From the NCBI RefSeq assembly GCF_020687825.1, contig NZ_JAJEWP010000001.1:1-64000 (forward strand): DNA of 64,000 nt. Direction: 5' to 3'. Positions 53,110-61,370 of the stretch are shown one piece after another. Each line of letters begins with the position of its first letter. The stretch's first letter is position 1. The position numbers were made by a program, and so were the translations under genes. This DNA comes from Fluctibacter halophilus. Lineage in GTDB: Bacteria > Pseudomonadota > Gammaproteobacteria > Enterobacterales > Alteromonadaceae. The notes beneath the pieces were generated by a model. It ran no database searches, was not told the origin of the DNA, and saw nothing but the letters and a program-made list of their open reading frames with translations.

Positions 53110-55542
53110 TCAGAATCGGTATGTGGCAGACAGACCGAAGGTGCGAGGCAGGGTGATATAGTCCTTGGACGAGTTACCGTAAAAGCTTTCCGCCGGATCC
53201 GTGCCCATGTACGCTTCCGGTAACAGCCCGGTAACACCGTCATCATTGAAGACGTTTTTCACGTAAAAGACCACATCCCAGTCATCGGCACTCAGGCGCA
53301 CGCTGGCATTCCACAGGCTGAATCCATCGATCTCCGTCTGTAATTTCTCGTTGTTACCCAGGAAATTCAGAGAGTCTGACTGATAGTAAGCGTTAACTTG
53401 CGAAATCAGGTACCAGCCGTTGTCGAGATCATGGGTATGATCCAGTGACAGGCTGAGCATGTTTTCCGGCGTCGAGGGCAGCTTGTCACCGTCCTCGGCA
53501 GTCAGGCGGGTAGGGGATTCGGCAGTGACGGCTGAGGGAACATAAAAGTCATCGGTTAGCTCGGCACTCACATGGGCATAACCGAACACATAGCGCACGC
53601 TCTCGGTCAGATAACCCTTCAGTTCAAACTCCAGCCCCTGGGTTCTGGCAGACTCGCCGTTGGCCACGGTGAAGAAGCCCCAGTAGGAAGCCGCGTTCAG
53701 CTGCGGGTTGTCCCAATCAATCCGGTAGGCGGTCAGTGAGTAGGAGTGGTCGCGATCACCCAGGTAACCTTTGATACCGACTTCATAGTTGACGGCGCTG
53801 TCTGATTCATAGGTTTGCCATTCCGGGCGCTCAGCCAGACTGCCTTCCAGCGGCACGGCGTTGGCACCGCCACGTCGATAGCCTTCCGATACGGTCAGGT
53901 AGGCCATCATGTCTTTGTTGACATCATAGGCAAGGTTGAATTTGAACAGGGTGTCGCTTTCGTCGGTCTTAAATTCCGGTTCTGCGCCGAGGAATGGCCA
54001 GATGGGCAGTGACAACTCGGTATCGTTGACAAACTCGTTGTCGAATCGACGGATACCGACGGTGGTTCTGAGATCGTCAGACATGTGGTAGGTCAGTTCG
54101 GCAAACAGCGCTTTGTCTTTAAAGTTCTGGTTACGGCGATAACGGAAGTCGTTATCGGTGTACACCATGCCATAGTCTGCCATGCTTGGCCACCAGCTGA
54201 ACGCGGCACCTGCCCACTCCTGATAGCCGGGCATCAGGCTGTCCTGGGTCGAAAAGGTGTCCTGATCCATGTAGTACGCACCGACAATCCAATCCATGTT
54301 GGCTTTGGTTTCATTCGACACCAGGCGAATTTCCTGCACCAAGGCTTCTTCTTTGTAACCCCGTCGCGCTTGTGCCATCGGACGTGGTGAGCCGTAATAC
54401 AAGTCGGCAAACCAGTTCTGTTTGGCGTAGAAACCGGTGTTATCGCTGATGGAGCTGCCTTCGTGGCTGTAATCGGAGGTGCTTGAGGTCAGGGTGGCAA
54501 AACCCAGATCCCATTCCATCTCCAGCGACAGCAGATCGACGTCGCGCTCGGAAGGTTCCAGTTGTACTGCGCCGTTTTCATACTCACCGTAAGGATGCTC
54601 GGTACCGTCCACCCAATTGGTGCCACGGGTTACCTGACGTCGTCCGCCGATGTCATCTTCCTGCCATTGGTAGGCCAGCAACAGTTTGAAGTTTTCACCG
54701 TTCTCATAGCCCAGGGATACCCGACCGTAGGTAATGTCTACGGTGTCGGCGTCTTCCACCGACGTGAACAGTGGGCCACCGGCGGCGATGTCACCGTCCT
54801 GTGCGACCGGCGCATAGTTGTTGGCATCCAGTTGATAAATATTGACGTAGTCGACAATGCCATCGTTATCGATTTTGCCGATATTGGCGCGCACCGCCAG
54901 GTTGTCAGACAGAGGAATGTTGACCATCACATCGGCATTGATGTTGTTGCCTTCAGAGCCCTTGGTCTGGCCCACGTTGAGACTGGCACTGCCGTAAAAG
55001 TCGCGGGTATCCGGGCGATTCATGCGATAGCGCACGGTGCCTGCCAGGGAGCCAGATCCGTACAGTGTGCCCTGTGGACCACGCAGCACTTCCACGGCTT
55101 CAATGTCCTTGAGGATAAAGTTGGCGTACAGCGGTGTATCGTTGATGTAGGACGCGACGGTGGGAACCGCAGACAGGGCAATGTCGCCGTTCGTGGCGCC
55201 GTCCACGTTGACACCGCGGATCACCACACCATTGACGGTACCGGAATTGCGGTAGCCACGGTCAACCACGTTGATACCAGGAATGTTTCGCATCATCTCA
55301 CTGGCATCAATAATGTTCTCTTTTTCCAGCTCGGCGCCGGAAATGGCGGAAATGTTGTAGGGCACTTCCTGAATGGACTGGGTTCTGCGGTTGGCGGTCA
55401 CGCTAATGACTTCAAAATCGCTGTCGATGTTTTTTTCCTGCGTCGCCTCAGCATCATTGGCGTAGCCGGAAACCGGAGCCATCAGCAAGGCAACCGAAAT
55501 GGCGCATGCCAGCTTTTTTTGAGGAAAGTTATTATTTTGCAT
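53110..55542 (-). CDS. TonB-dependent outer-membrane receptor
   Basis: 810 residues from ATG 55542, placed 7 bp after GGAG; the frame opens 29 codons earlier with no signal. Signal peptide MQNNNFPQKKLACAISVALLMAPVSGYA, TonB box region (FEVISVTANRRTQSIQEVPYNISAI), plug domain (GINVVDRGYRNSG through GPQGTLYGSGSLAGTVRY) and a 22-strand barrel ending in aromatic Phe (FGLSATYRF). The upstream operator at 55612-55644 suggests control by the MocR regulator. Together with the sulfotransferase, MFS and aminotransferase genes it forms a candidate uptake operon for a large substrate. Confidence 0.92.
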   Translation of the reverse strand: MQNNNFPQKKLACAISVALLMAPVSGYANDAEATQEKNIDSDFEVISVTANRRTQSIQEVPYNISAISGAELEKENIIDASEMMRNIPGINVVDRGYRNSGTVNGVVIRGVNVDGATNGDIALSAVPTVASYINDTPLYANFILKDIEAVEVLRGPQGTLYGSGSLAGTVRYRMNRPDTRDFYGSASLNVGQTKGSEGNNINADVMVNIPLSDNLAVRANIGKIDNDGIVDYVNIYQLDANNYAPVAQDGDIAAGGPLFTSVEDADTVDITYGRVSLGYENGENFKLLLAYQWQEDDIGGRRQVTRGTNWVDGTEHPYGEYENGAVQLEPSERDVDLLSLEMEWDLGFATLTSSTSDYSHEGSSISDNTGFYAKQNWFADLYYGSPRPMAQARRGYKEEALVQEIRLVSNETKANMDWIVGAYYMDQDTFSTQDSLMPGYQEWAGAAFSWWPSMADYGMVYTDNDFRYRRNQNFKDKALFAELTYHMSDDLRTTVGIRRFDNEFVNDTELSLPIWPFLGAEPEFKTDESDTLFKFNLAYDVNKDMMAYLTVSEGYRRGGANAVPLEGSLAERPEWQTYESDSAVNYEVGIKGYLGDRDHSYSLTAYRIDWDNPQLNAASYWGFFTVANGESARTQGLEFELKGYLTESVRYVFGYAHVSAELTDDFYVPSAVTAESPTRLTAEDGDKLPSTPENMLSLSLDHTHDLDNGWYLISQVNAYYQSDSLNFLGNNEKLQTEIDGFSLWNASVRLSADDWDVVFYVKNVFNDDGVTGLLPEAYMGTDPAESFYGNSSKDYITLPRTFGLSATYRF

Positions 55543-55560
55543 AGTGTACTCCGAGGGTCG

Positions 55561-55599
55561 GGTTGTTTCTTTTTTAGTCATTTCGAGACTAAAACAACC
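55561..55599 (-). promoter_or_regulatory. Leader hairpin before the TonB receptor
   Basis: The 5' leader region contains an interrupted inverted repeat: GGTTGTTTTAGTC on one arm (55587-55599, read on the minus strand) and GACTAAAAAAGAAACAACC on the other, with a 7-nt loop. The inner 8 bp TTTTAGTC/GACTAAAA are perfect. It lies between the operator (55612-55644) and the start codon (55542). It might act as a transcript stem or as a binding site for a second regulator. Confidence 0.55.
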
Positions 55600-55611
55600 A
55601 ATCCAAGCTCC

Positions 55612-55644
55612 GTAGCACCAGATTGGCATTTGCTATGGGGCCAG
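55612..55644. promoter_or_regulatory. MocR-type operator, TonB-receptor operon
   Basis: Two 10-mers GTAGCACCAG (55612-55621) and ATGGGGCCAG (55635-55644) separated by 13 bp. The pair has the same length, spacing and consensus as the copies at 56560 and 58523; the first half is the most degenerate (6 of 10 matching ATAGAGCCAG). It lies 70 bp upstream of the TonB-receptor start codon and 3 bp after the nitrilase stop. Confidence 0.7.
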
Positions 55645-55646
55645 TT

Positions 55647-56492
55647 TTACTCACTGGGGAATTTAAGTTCGCCTAGCTGCTTCAACCCCGGTAAATCGGC
55701 CTTTCCCTCGCCGTATTGGGGGTATGAAATGGTACTGTCACGGAAGCTTTTGAGGGGCTGTCCGAGCTTGTCGAGGCCATTTTCACGGCTTCTTCTGACC
55801 AGATTGAGATCCAGTTCGTAGGGGATAATTTCTTCCGTTTCCCCCGCCTGATGGATACAGCGACCATCTGGACCTACGATGATGGAGCGGCCGTTACCAA
55901 AGTTGCCGCAGGGGTTCACCGCAATCACATAACACTGGAACATGGCCGCGGTGGCTTTGGCCATATCCAACTCCACGGCCCGGTCGATGGTGCCGGTCAT
56001 GGTCGGATATAACAGTACCTCTGCGCCCATGCACACCAGGGTTCTGGCCACTTCGGGAAACCAAAGGTCGTAGCAGATCGCCAGGCCAATCCTGGCCTGC
56101 GGGGTGTCAAACACGGTGAACTCGGTGCCGGGGCTGACGTCCTGCTCGTAGGGCTTAAACGGAAAGATCTTGCGGTAGCGGGTGACCCGTTCGCCGTGAT
56201 TGTTAAATACGCTGCTGGTATTGAAGATCTTGTCCTGGTCTTTTTCGAACTGGGAGCCGGACACAATCCACAGGTCCAGTTCTTCGGACAGCCCGGCAAA
56301 GGTGTGTTCCGCCTCGCTGGGAAAAGGCACCGCATGTTTGGTGGCTGGGCCGGTGGTACAAAGCTCGCTTAACACCACCATGTTCAACCAGGGGAAGCGC
56401 TGTTTGGCCTGCCGGATCCGCTCGGTGATGAGAGCCAGATTGTTGCCCTCTGGTAAGTCTAATTGCATTGCTGCAATTGAAAAGTAGCTCAT
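55647..56492 (-). CDS. Carbon-nitrogen hydrolase (nitrilase superfamily amidase)
   Basis: 281 residues. The catalytic triad is complete: E43 (VLSELCTTGP), K108 (RYRKIFPF) and C140 (LAICYDLWFPE). These enzymes hydrolyse amides, ureido groups or nitriles in the cytoplasm; the sequence does not settle which. Candidates include omega-amidase, N-carbamoyl or aliphatic amidase. The gene has its own operator copy 68 bp upstream of the start, and lies between the TonB receptor and the MocR gene. It fits the last hydrolysis step before transamination. Confidence 0.87.
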   Translation of the reverse strand: MSYFSIAAMQLDLPEGNNLALITERIRQAKQRFPWLNMVVLSELCTTGPATKHAVPFPSEAEHTFAGLSEELDLWIVSGSQFEKDQDKIFNTSSVFNNHGERVTRYRKIFPFKPYEQDVSPGTEFTVFDTPQARIGLAICYDLWFPEVARTLVCMGAEVLLYPTMTGTIDRAVELDMAKATAAMFQCYVIAVNPCGNFGNGRSIIVGPDGRCIHQAGETEEIIPYELDLNLVRRSRENGLDKLGQPLKSFRDSTISYPQYGEGKADLPGLKQLGELKFPSE

Positions 56493-56559
56493 AGGTAAGC
56501 GCCTTTGTTTGAGTTATTTGTTTCAATGACGTCAATGTAGGTTGAACTGGCGCCATGGG

Positions 56560-56592
56560 ATAGAGCCAGATTTGCCTGTTCGATAGGGCCAG
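56560..56592. promoter_or_regulatory. MocR-type operator, nitrilase gene
   Basis: ATAGAGCCAG (56560-56569) and ATAGGGCCAG (56583-56592) as direct repeats with 13-bp spacer (23-bp period). The inner end is 68 bp from the nitrilase start codon, nearly the same distance as in the TonB-receptor copy (70 bp). Confidence 0.85.
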
Positions 56593-56620
56593 TTTGGCAG
56601 GCTGGAATGGCGTGGAATGC

Positions 56621-58438
56621 TCAGTCGCCGGGCTGGGAAACGATGGTCAAGGTGCGCACGAAACGGTAGTTTTCATCGAACCACTTCATCTCGTCGCCGT
56701 CTTTGATCACGTAATAGTTGTTCCGTTCGCCATAGCCCCACAGGTTCCATTGTCGGCAATACATGCCTTTTTCTATCCACCATCGGCCCACATCGTACTC
56801 CATGTCGTAGCCACCGGTTTCGCCTTCCATCTGGCCATCTTCGAGCAGCCGGATCTCACAGGGCACGCCGTACACCATCTCACAGCTCAGCACCATGCCG
56901 GGCAGCAGCGTGTGCAGTTCCGTTTCACTGAGCAGACGTCCTTTGGCGGTGGACAGGTTCTCTTCGTAGTCCGCCACCAGTTCGTGAATAAGCTGGGCCA
57001 GTTTCTTCACCCCTTGCTGGATTTTGTCGGCCGTGATGCTGGTCACGCCCATGCGGAAACAGTTTTTCGGCGCTTCGCTGGCGGCAAAATACTTTTTCAC
57101 CGGCTCCAGCAGGATGCCGTGTTCTGCTGCGGTATCCAGCAGGTTGCTGTCGTCGAGCTGCTCCGGCCCGGTGATCCAGTAGGCGCTGCCGCCGATGATC
57201 GGCCCGGTATTGATGCAGTTGGGCAGGTAAATGTTGAGTGCCTCGCGCAGGGTGATCCAGCGCTCATAAATGGTTTTGTGGGTATGCATCATAAAGGCGT
57301 CGTAATAGCCCAGCGACAGGAAGTATGCCGCGGTCCGCTGGTTGTTCAGCGACGGCGAGCGGGCCACGAATTTACGCAGTTTACGCAACTCGGAAATGAT
57401 CTGGGCATCTGCCACGATAAAGCTGATCTGCAGGCCTGCGGCGAGTATCTTCGACAGGCAGGACAGGTAAATCACGTTGCCGCCGGTATCCAGGCTTCTC
57501 AGCGCCGGGTGAGGCTGGCCCAGGAAATTACTTTCAAACTCAAAGTCGTCTTCGATGACCAGTTGATCGTTGGAATTGACGCATTTGAGCAGTTCATAAC
57601 GCCGCTCAATCGACATGGTCACGCTGGTGGGCGTCTGGTGGCTGGGGGTGGTGTAGATCACGTCGGCCTCATGCAACTGTTCGTCCACCACCATGCCCTG
57701 CAGATCCAGGCGCTGGTGGATCAGCTGTCCCTGCTGACGCTGGATGAGTTCGCGCACTTCCGGGAAGCCCGGCTCTTCCACCGCCACCCTGGTTTGCTGA
57801 TTGACCAGCAGATTGACCACAAGGTACAGGGATTGCTGGGATCCGGCGGTGATCAGGATTTCGCTGGGTTTGGCGGTAATGCCCCGGCGCGGCAGGATTT
57901 TGGTCTGGATTTCCTCGATTAGCTTAGGATCATCATTGTCGCTGCACAGTTGTGACCATTTAGAGATCTCATTACTGGCGTTGGCTCTGGCATTGGCGTC
58001 TTTGAGTTCCCTGACCGGGTACAGCGACACATCAAACATGCCATCGATAAACGGAAACGGGTATTCCCGCCAGTTGGGCGGGAAGGAATTCTGATTGGTG
58101 CTGGCGATGGCGCCGGGTAAGGGGCGCTGACGGGTGTTGCTGGCTGGCTTGCGTTCCGGCTCCCGGGAACTCAGGTGCCGCCCCTTGCGCACTTGCTCGT
58201 TGACGAAAATGCCGCTGCGCTCACGGCTGATCAGAAAACCTTCTTCCAGCAAGGTGTTGTACACCATCACCACGGTATTGCGTGACACGCTCAGCTGTTG
58301 GGCCAGTTTGCGTGACGAGGGCAGTTTCTTACCGGCCGGAAACGAGCCGGACAAAATGTTTTCCACGAACTGGCGGCGGATCTGGCTTTGCAGACTTTCT
58401 TTCTGGTCTGGGTCCAGATGAATTAACAACTGGTTCAT
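56621..58438 (-). CDS. MocR/GabR-type regulator with extra C-terminal domain
   Basis: 605 residues from ATG 58438. The N-terminal winged HTH of GntR type (residues about 18-80: QIRRQFVENILSGSFPAGKKLPSSRKLAQQLSVSRNTVVMVY) precedes a PLP-aminotransferase-like effector domain (about 140-490) with the PLP Lys K330 in SKILAAGL. Relatives such as GabR, TauR and PdxR use PLP with an amino compound as inducer. The last 100 residues or so (LLSETELHTLLPGMVL through SQPGD) are not part of the family and form a separate small beta-rich module with paired Cys and WWIEKGMYCRQWNLWGYGERNNYYV. Usual MocR proteins are about 470-500 residues. Confidence 0.88.
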   Translation of the reverse strand: MNQLLIHLDPDQKESLQSQIRRQFVENILSGSFPAGKKLPSSRKLAQQLSVSRNTVVMVYNTLLEEGFLISRERSGIFVNEQVRKGRHLSSREPERKPASNTRQRPLPGAIASTNQNSFPPNWREYPFPFIDGMFDVSLYPVRELKDANARANASNEISKWSQLCSDNDDPKLIEEIQTKILPRRGITAKPSEILITAGSQQSLYLVVNLLVNQQTRVAVEEPGFPEVRELIQRQQGQLIHQRLDLQGMVVDEQLHEADVIYTTPSHQTPTSVTMSIERRYELLKCVNSNDQLVIEDDFEFESNFLGQPHPALRSLDTGGNVIYLSCLSKILAAGLQISFIVADAQIISELRKLRKFVARSPSLNNQRTAAYFLSLGYYDAFMMHTHKTIYERWITLREALNIYLPNCINTGPIIGGSAYWITGPEQLDDSNLLDTAAEHGILLEPVKKYFAASEAPKNCFRMGVTSITADKIQQGVKKLAQLIHELVADYEENLSTAKGRLLSETELHTLLPGMVLSCEMVYGVPCEIRLLEDGQMEGETGGYDMEYDVGRWWIEKGMYCRQWNLWGYGERNNYYVIKDGDEMKWFDENYRFVRTLTIVSQPGD

Positions 58439-58522
58439 TGCAGCGGATCCTCGCCATCGGTTCAGGTACCCCTTTAATCTATGGCGGTCGGTCGGGGGAT
58501 TGCAAGGGAAATTCACCGTTAT

Positions 58523-58555
58523 CTGGCCCCATACAAGGTCAGTAACTGGCTCTAT
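58523..58555. promoter_or_regulatory. MocR-type operator, serine hydrolase gene / mocR
   Basis: CTGGCCCCAT (58523-58532) and CTGGCTCTAT (58546-58555), direct repeats with 13-bp spacer. Their reverse complement is ATGGGGCCAG and ATAGAGCCAG. The nearer half ends 118 bp before the hydrolase start and the site lies 85 bp upstream of the divergent mocR start. In gene direction the CTGGCCCYAT half always comes first. Confidence 0.85.
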
Positions 58556-58673
58556 TGGCAGGCAGCGGGCTTTGCTAGTTTTTTAACCAATCTTGGCAAA
58601 CGAAGGCACTCGATAAGAACGTCACCGCACCACAGGGAGGTAGTAACCGTCTTACAATAACAGAGAGATAACT

Positions 58674-61178
58674 ATGAAAATTGCCCTACGACATGCACTT
58701 GGCATCAGCCTCTTGCTGACATCTTCAACGGCGCTGGCCGATATCACCGAGGACTTTGAAGATGCCAACCTCGACGGCTGGACGACCTCCGGTCAGGTCG
58801 AAATCAACACCATCAAAACCCTTGGCAACTATTCCATGCGCCTCAAAGGCGGCGCCACCGCCGAGCGTGCCTTTGCCGCCGATGGGGATGTGACCGTCGC
58901 CCTGGCCGCCACCAGCCTGGAGTCGAACGATTTCTGCGAAGTGTACGTCTCAGAAGACGGCCAGAACTGGGGTGGTGCACTGATCACCCTCAACAGCGTG
59001 CAGGATAACGGCGCGTTCAGCACCGCCACCACGACCACCAACGGCGGCGTCACCCACATCCGCTATGTGCAGACCGGTACATCGGCGGATTATTGCTATG
59101 CCGATGGTATCCAGATTGTTGGCGCGGGGATCCCTCAGCCGGTGGCCGAATTGTCCGGTAGCGGCGCGTTTGGCAGCGTACTGGTGGGTTCAAGTGCGAG
59201 CAGCAGCTTTTCTCTGGCCAACACCGGTAACGCCGATTTGACCGTAACAACGATTTCAGGCGTATCGGCGCCCTTCAGTCTGGCCAACGATGGTTGTTCA
59301 AATACCACTGTGCTTGCGGGCCAGGCCTGTACCTTTGATGTGGTGTATGCACCCACCGCGGTGGGCAGCGACAACGCCAGTATGACGGTGGCCAACAGTG
59401 ATCAGAACAGGTCGGCGGCGCTGTCCGGCAGCGGCACCGACAACAGCACGCCACCACCGAGCGTTGATCTGCATGTGTTTACCGGCGCCGGCAATGTGGC
59501 CCGCACCGCGCTGACCCTGGCCCAGCTCAATGGCACCAGCCTGAACCTGACCGACTATGGGGCGTTCAGCCACGGTCAGCCGGAAATCAATGCCGATGCG
59601 TCAAACGCGGCGCAGCCGAGCAATGTGTTTGAGGGCCGACTGGTGCTCAACGGCGGCAACGCCACACCGCTTAACTTTGACGAAACCACGTCCGGGCGCG
59701 CCCAGGCCGGTAACTATGTGGCACCAGGTACACTGCCGGCGTTTGATTTTGAATTTGTGCAGTCGGGTTCTCACATCATTCCCAAAACCCGCGGGCTGAT
59801 CGTCACCGCCCACGGCGACTGGAATTACATTCTGGAGCCGGGCCGGGTGTGGAACGAGAACAATGATCAGGGCTACAGCCGGGTGGCCATTCCCTTTGCA
59901 TTGCAGGAGAAACAGGCCAACTGTACCCACAACGGGATGATGACCTTCGCCTTTAAAGACGACGGCTCGGTGACCAACGTGGCGGTGCAGGTCGGTGCAG
60001 AAACCTGCCTGTATTTCCAATACAACCTGTGGGGCATGGTGGATGCCCAGTACGTGCAGGGCGCGGTCACCGACGCCAACGGCATCATCACAGCTTACCA
60101 GGCGGAAGTGGCCAATCGTTACCCCACCAAGCCGCTGACAGACATTGCCGTGGATTTCCCCGGCGTGGTGGCGGCTAACTTTGCAGCCGAACAATCCGCC
60201 GGCGCGACCACCCACGGGGTGTTGTACAACGGCGTGCACTACGCGGCGCCCTGCAGCACCCGGTTTGGCGACTACCCCTATTGTGAGGTCATGAGCCTGC
60301 CGTCTTATTCGACCGCCAAAACGGCCACCGCCAACTTCGCCCATGCGCTGCTCACCCAGCAATACGGTGACACCGCCCGCTACATGAGCGTGTCCCAGAA
60401 CGTGGCCGAATGTCAGGACGGCATTAACGGCACCGACTCAATCTGGAGTGATGTGACGGTGGAAAATGCCCTCGATATGGCGACCGGCAACTACCGTTTG
60501 TCATCCTATGAAGGGGATGAAGGCAGCAGCAACGTGCTGAACAACTTCTTTCTGGTCTACACCCACGACCAGAAAATCCAGCACGCCTGTGAGCGCTATA
60601 TTCGTAAGTCAGCGCCGGATACCCACTTCTCCTATCACTCCTCGGATACCTACATTGCCGGTGTGGCGATGGACAATTTCTACACCGCCGGTGACCTGTT
60701 CGACAAGCTGGTGGATGAGGTGTACAAGCCGCTGAACCTGAGCCCGGTGACTTACACCAGTGTCAGAACCGACGATGCGGTGGCGGACCCGTTCTGGAGT
60801 CACGGTATGACCTGGCACAAAGACGACATGATCAAGCTGGGTCAGGTGATCAACGATCGCGGTGTGATCAACGGTCAGCAGGTGATGAGCGCTGCGATCA
60901 TGGACGACATGTTGCTCAAAGGCGGTGATCTGGGCCTTGAAACCTACGGCGCCGAGTCCACCTACCTCAACGGTGTGTGGACCTACGACATGGGGCAACG
61001 CAGCACGCCACTGTGCCCGACCGGTTCCTGGGTCAGCTACATGTCCGGCTACGGCGGCATCGGCATTGTGATGTTCCCCAACGGCGCGGTGTACTACTTC
61101 GTCAGCGACAGCAACAGTTTTGCGTTCGGTGGTGCGGAAGCCGAGCTTCACAAGATCAGCAATATCTGCGGTCAGTGA
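58674..61178 (+). CDS. Secreted multidomain NylB/beta-lactamase-fold serine hydrolase
   Basis: 834 residues. Signal peptide cleaved after ALA (about residue 22). Residues about 24-150 look like a jelly-roll/choice-of-anchor module (ITEDFEDANLDGWTTSG); about 155-255 is an Ig-like ASPM-SPD2-Hydin repeat (GSVLVGSSASSSFSLANTGNADLTV, CTFDVVYAPTAVGS). The catalytic domain (about 265-834) has the SxxK pair S546-T-A-K549 and a YxS motif Y654-H-S656, as in class C beta-lactamases, EstB and 6-aminohexanoate-dimer hydrolase NylB. About 14 Cys agree with export. Likely bond: amide or ester of an extracellular substrate; true substrate unknown. Confidence 0.82.
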   Translation: MKIALRHALGISLLLTSSTALADITEDFEDANLDGWTTSGQVEINTIKTLGNYSMRLKGGATAERAFAADGDVTVALAATSLESNDFCEVYVSEDGQNWGGALITLNSVQDNGAFSTATTTTNGGVTHIRYVQTGTSADYCYADGIQIVGAGIPQPVAELSGSGAFGSVLVGSSASSSFSLANTGNADLTVTTISGVSAPFSLANDGCSNTTVLAGQACTFDVVYAPTAVGSDNASMTVANSDQNRSAALSGSGTDNSTPPPSVDLHVFTGAGNVARTALTLAQLNGTSLNLTDYGAFSHGQPEINADASNAAQPSNVFEGRLVLNGGNATPLNFDETTSGRAQAGNYVAPGTLPAFDFEFVQSGSHIIPKTRGLIVTAHGDWNYILEPGRVWNENNDQGYSRVAIPFALQEKQANCTHNGMMTFAFKDDGSVTNVAVQVGAETCLYFQYNLWGMVDAQYVQGAVTDANGIITAYQAEVANRYPTKPLTDIAVDFPGVVAANFAAEQSAGATTHGVLYNGVHYAAPCSTRFGDYPYCEVMSLPSYSTAKTATANFAHALLTQQYGDTARYMSVSQNVAECQDGINGTDSIWSDVTVENALDMATGNYRLSSYEGDEGSSNVLNNFFLVYTHDQKIQHACERYIRKSAPDTHFSYHSSDTYIAGVAMDNFYTAGDLFDKLVDEVYKPLNLSPVTYTSVRTDDAVADPFWSHGMTWHKDDMIKLGQVINDRGVINGQQVMSAAIMDDMLLKGGDLGLETYGAESTYLNGVWTYDMGQRSTPLCPTGSWVSYMSGYGGIGIVMFPNGAVYYFVSDSNSFAFGGAEAELHKISNICGQ

Positions 61179-61257
61179 AAGGGTAAAGGGGCGGGGGCAC
61201 CGCCATCTGGCGACTAACGCCAGGCCCCCCATCCTGCGCTTCCTCACCCATTTACGT

Positions 61258-61287
61258 ATCCCCCGCGCCTGTACGGGGGATTTTTTT
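61258..61287 (+). terminator. Intrinsic terminator after the secreted hydrolase gene
   Basis: ATCCCCCG/CGGGGGAT hairpin (61258-61265 and 61274-61281) with 8-nt loop, followed by seven T residues. Island C begins 23 bp beyond. Confidence 0.88.
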
Positions 61288-61309
61288 GTTTGTTTTGAAG
61301 GGGAGGTTT

Positions 61310-61337
61310 GTGCCAGTAGTGGACTGTGATTAGCTCA
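61310..61337 (+). repeat. Left-end repeat of cassette island C
   Basis: GTGCCAGTAGTGGAC, TG, TGATTAGCTCA; nearly identical to 18337-18364. The inverse complement (core GTCCACTACT) is at 62596 on the far side of the island. Confidence 0.7.
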
Positions 61338-61370
61338 AAAGTGAATGGGGGCTTTGGGTGAATAGCAGAC

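Noticed and set aside
54562-55821. 419-codon plus-strand frame over the TonB receptor
   Set aside because: Shadow of the receptor gene; His/Val/Gly-rich translation, and the real gene has signal peptide, plug and barrel.
56594-57922. 442-codon plus-strand frame over the MocR gene
   Set aside because: Antisense shadow; no recognisable domain, while the minus strand encodes HTH and PLP domains.
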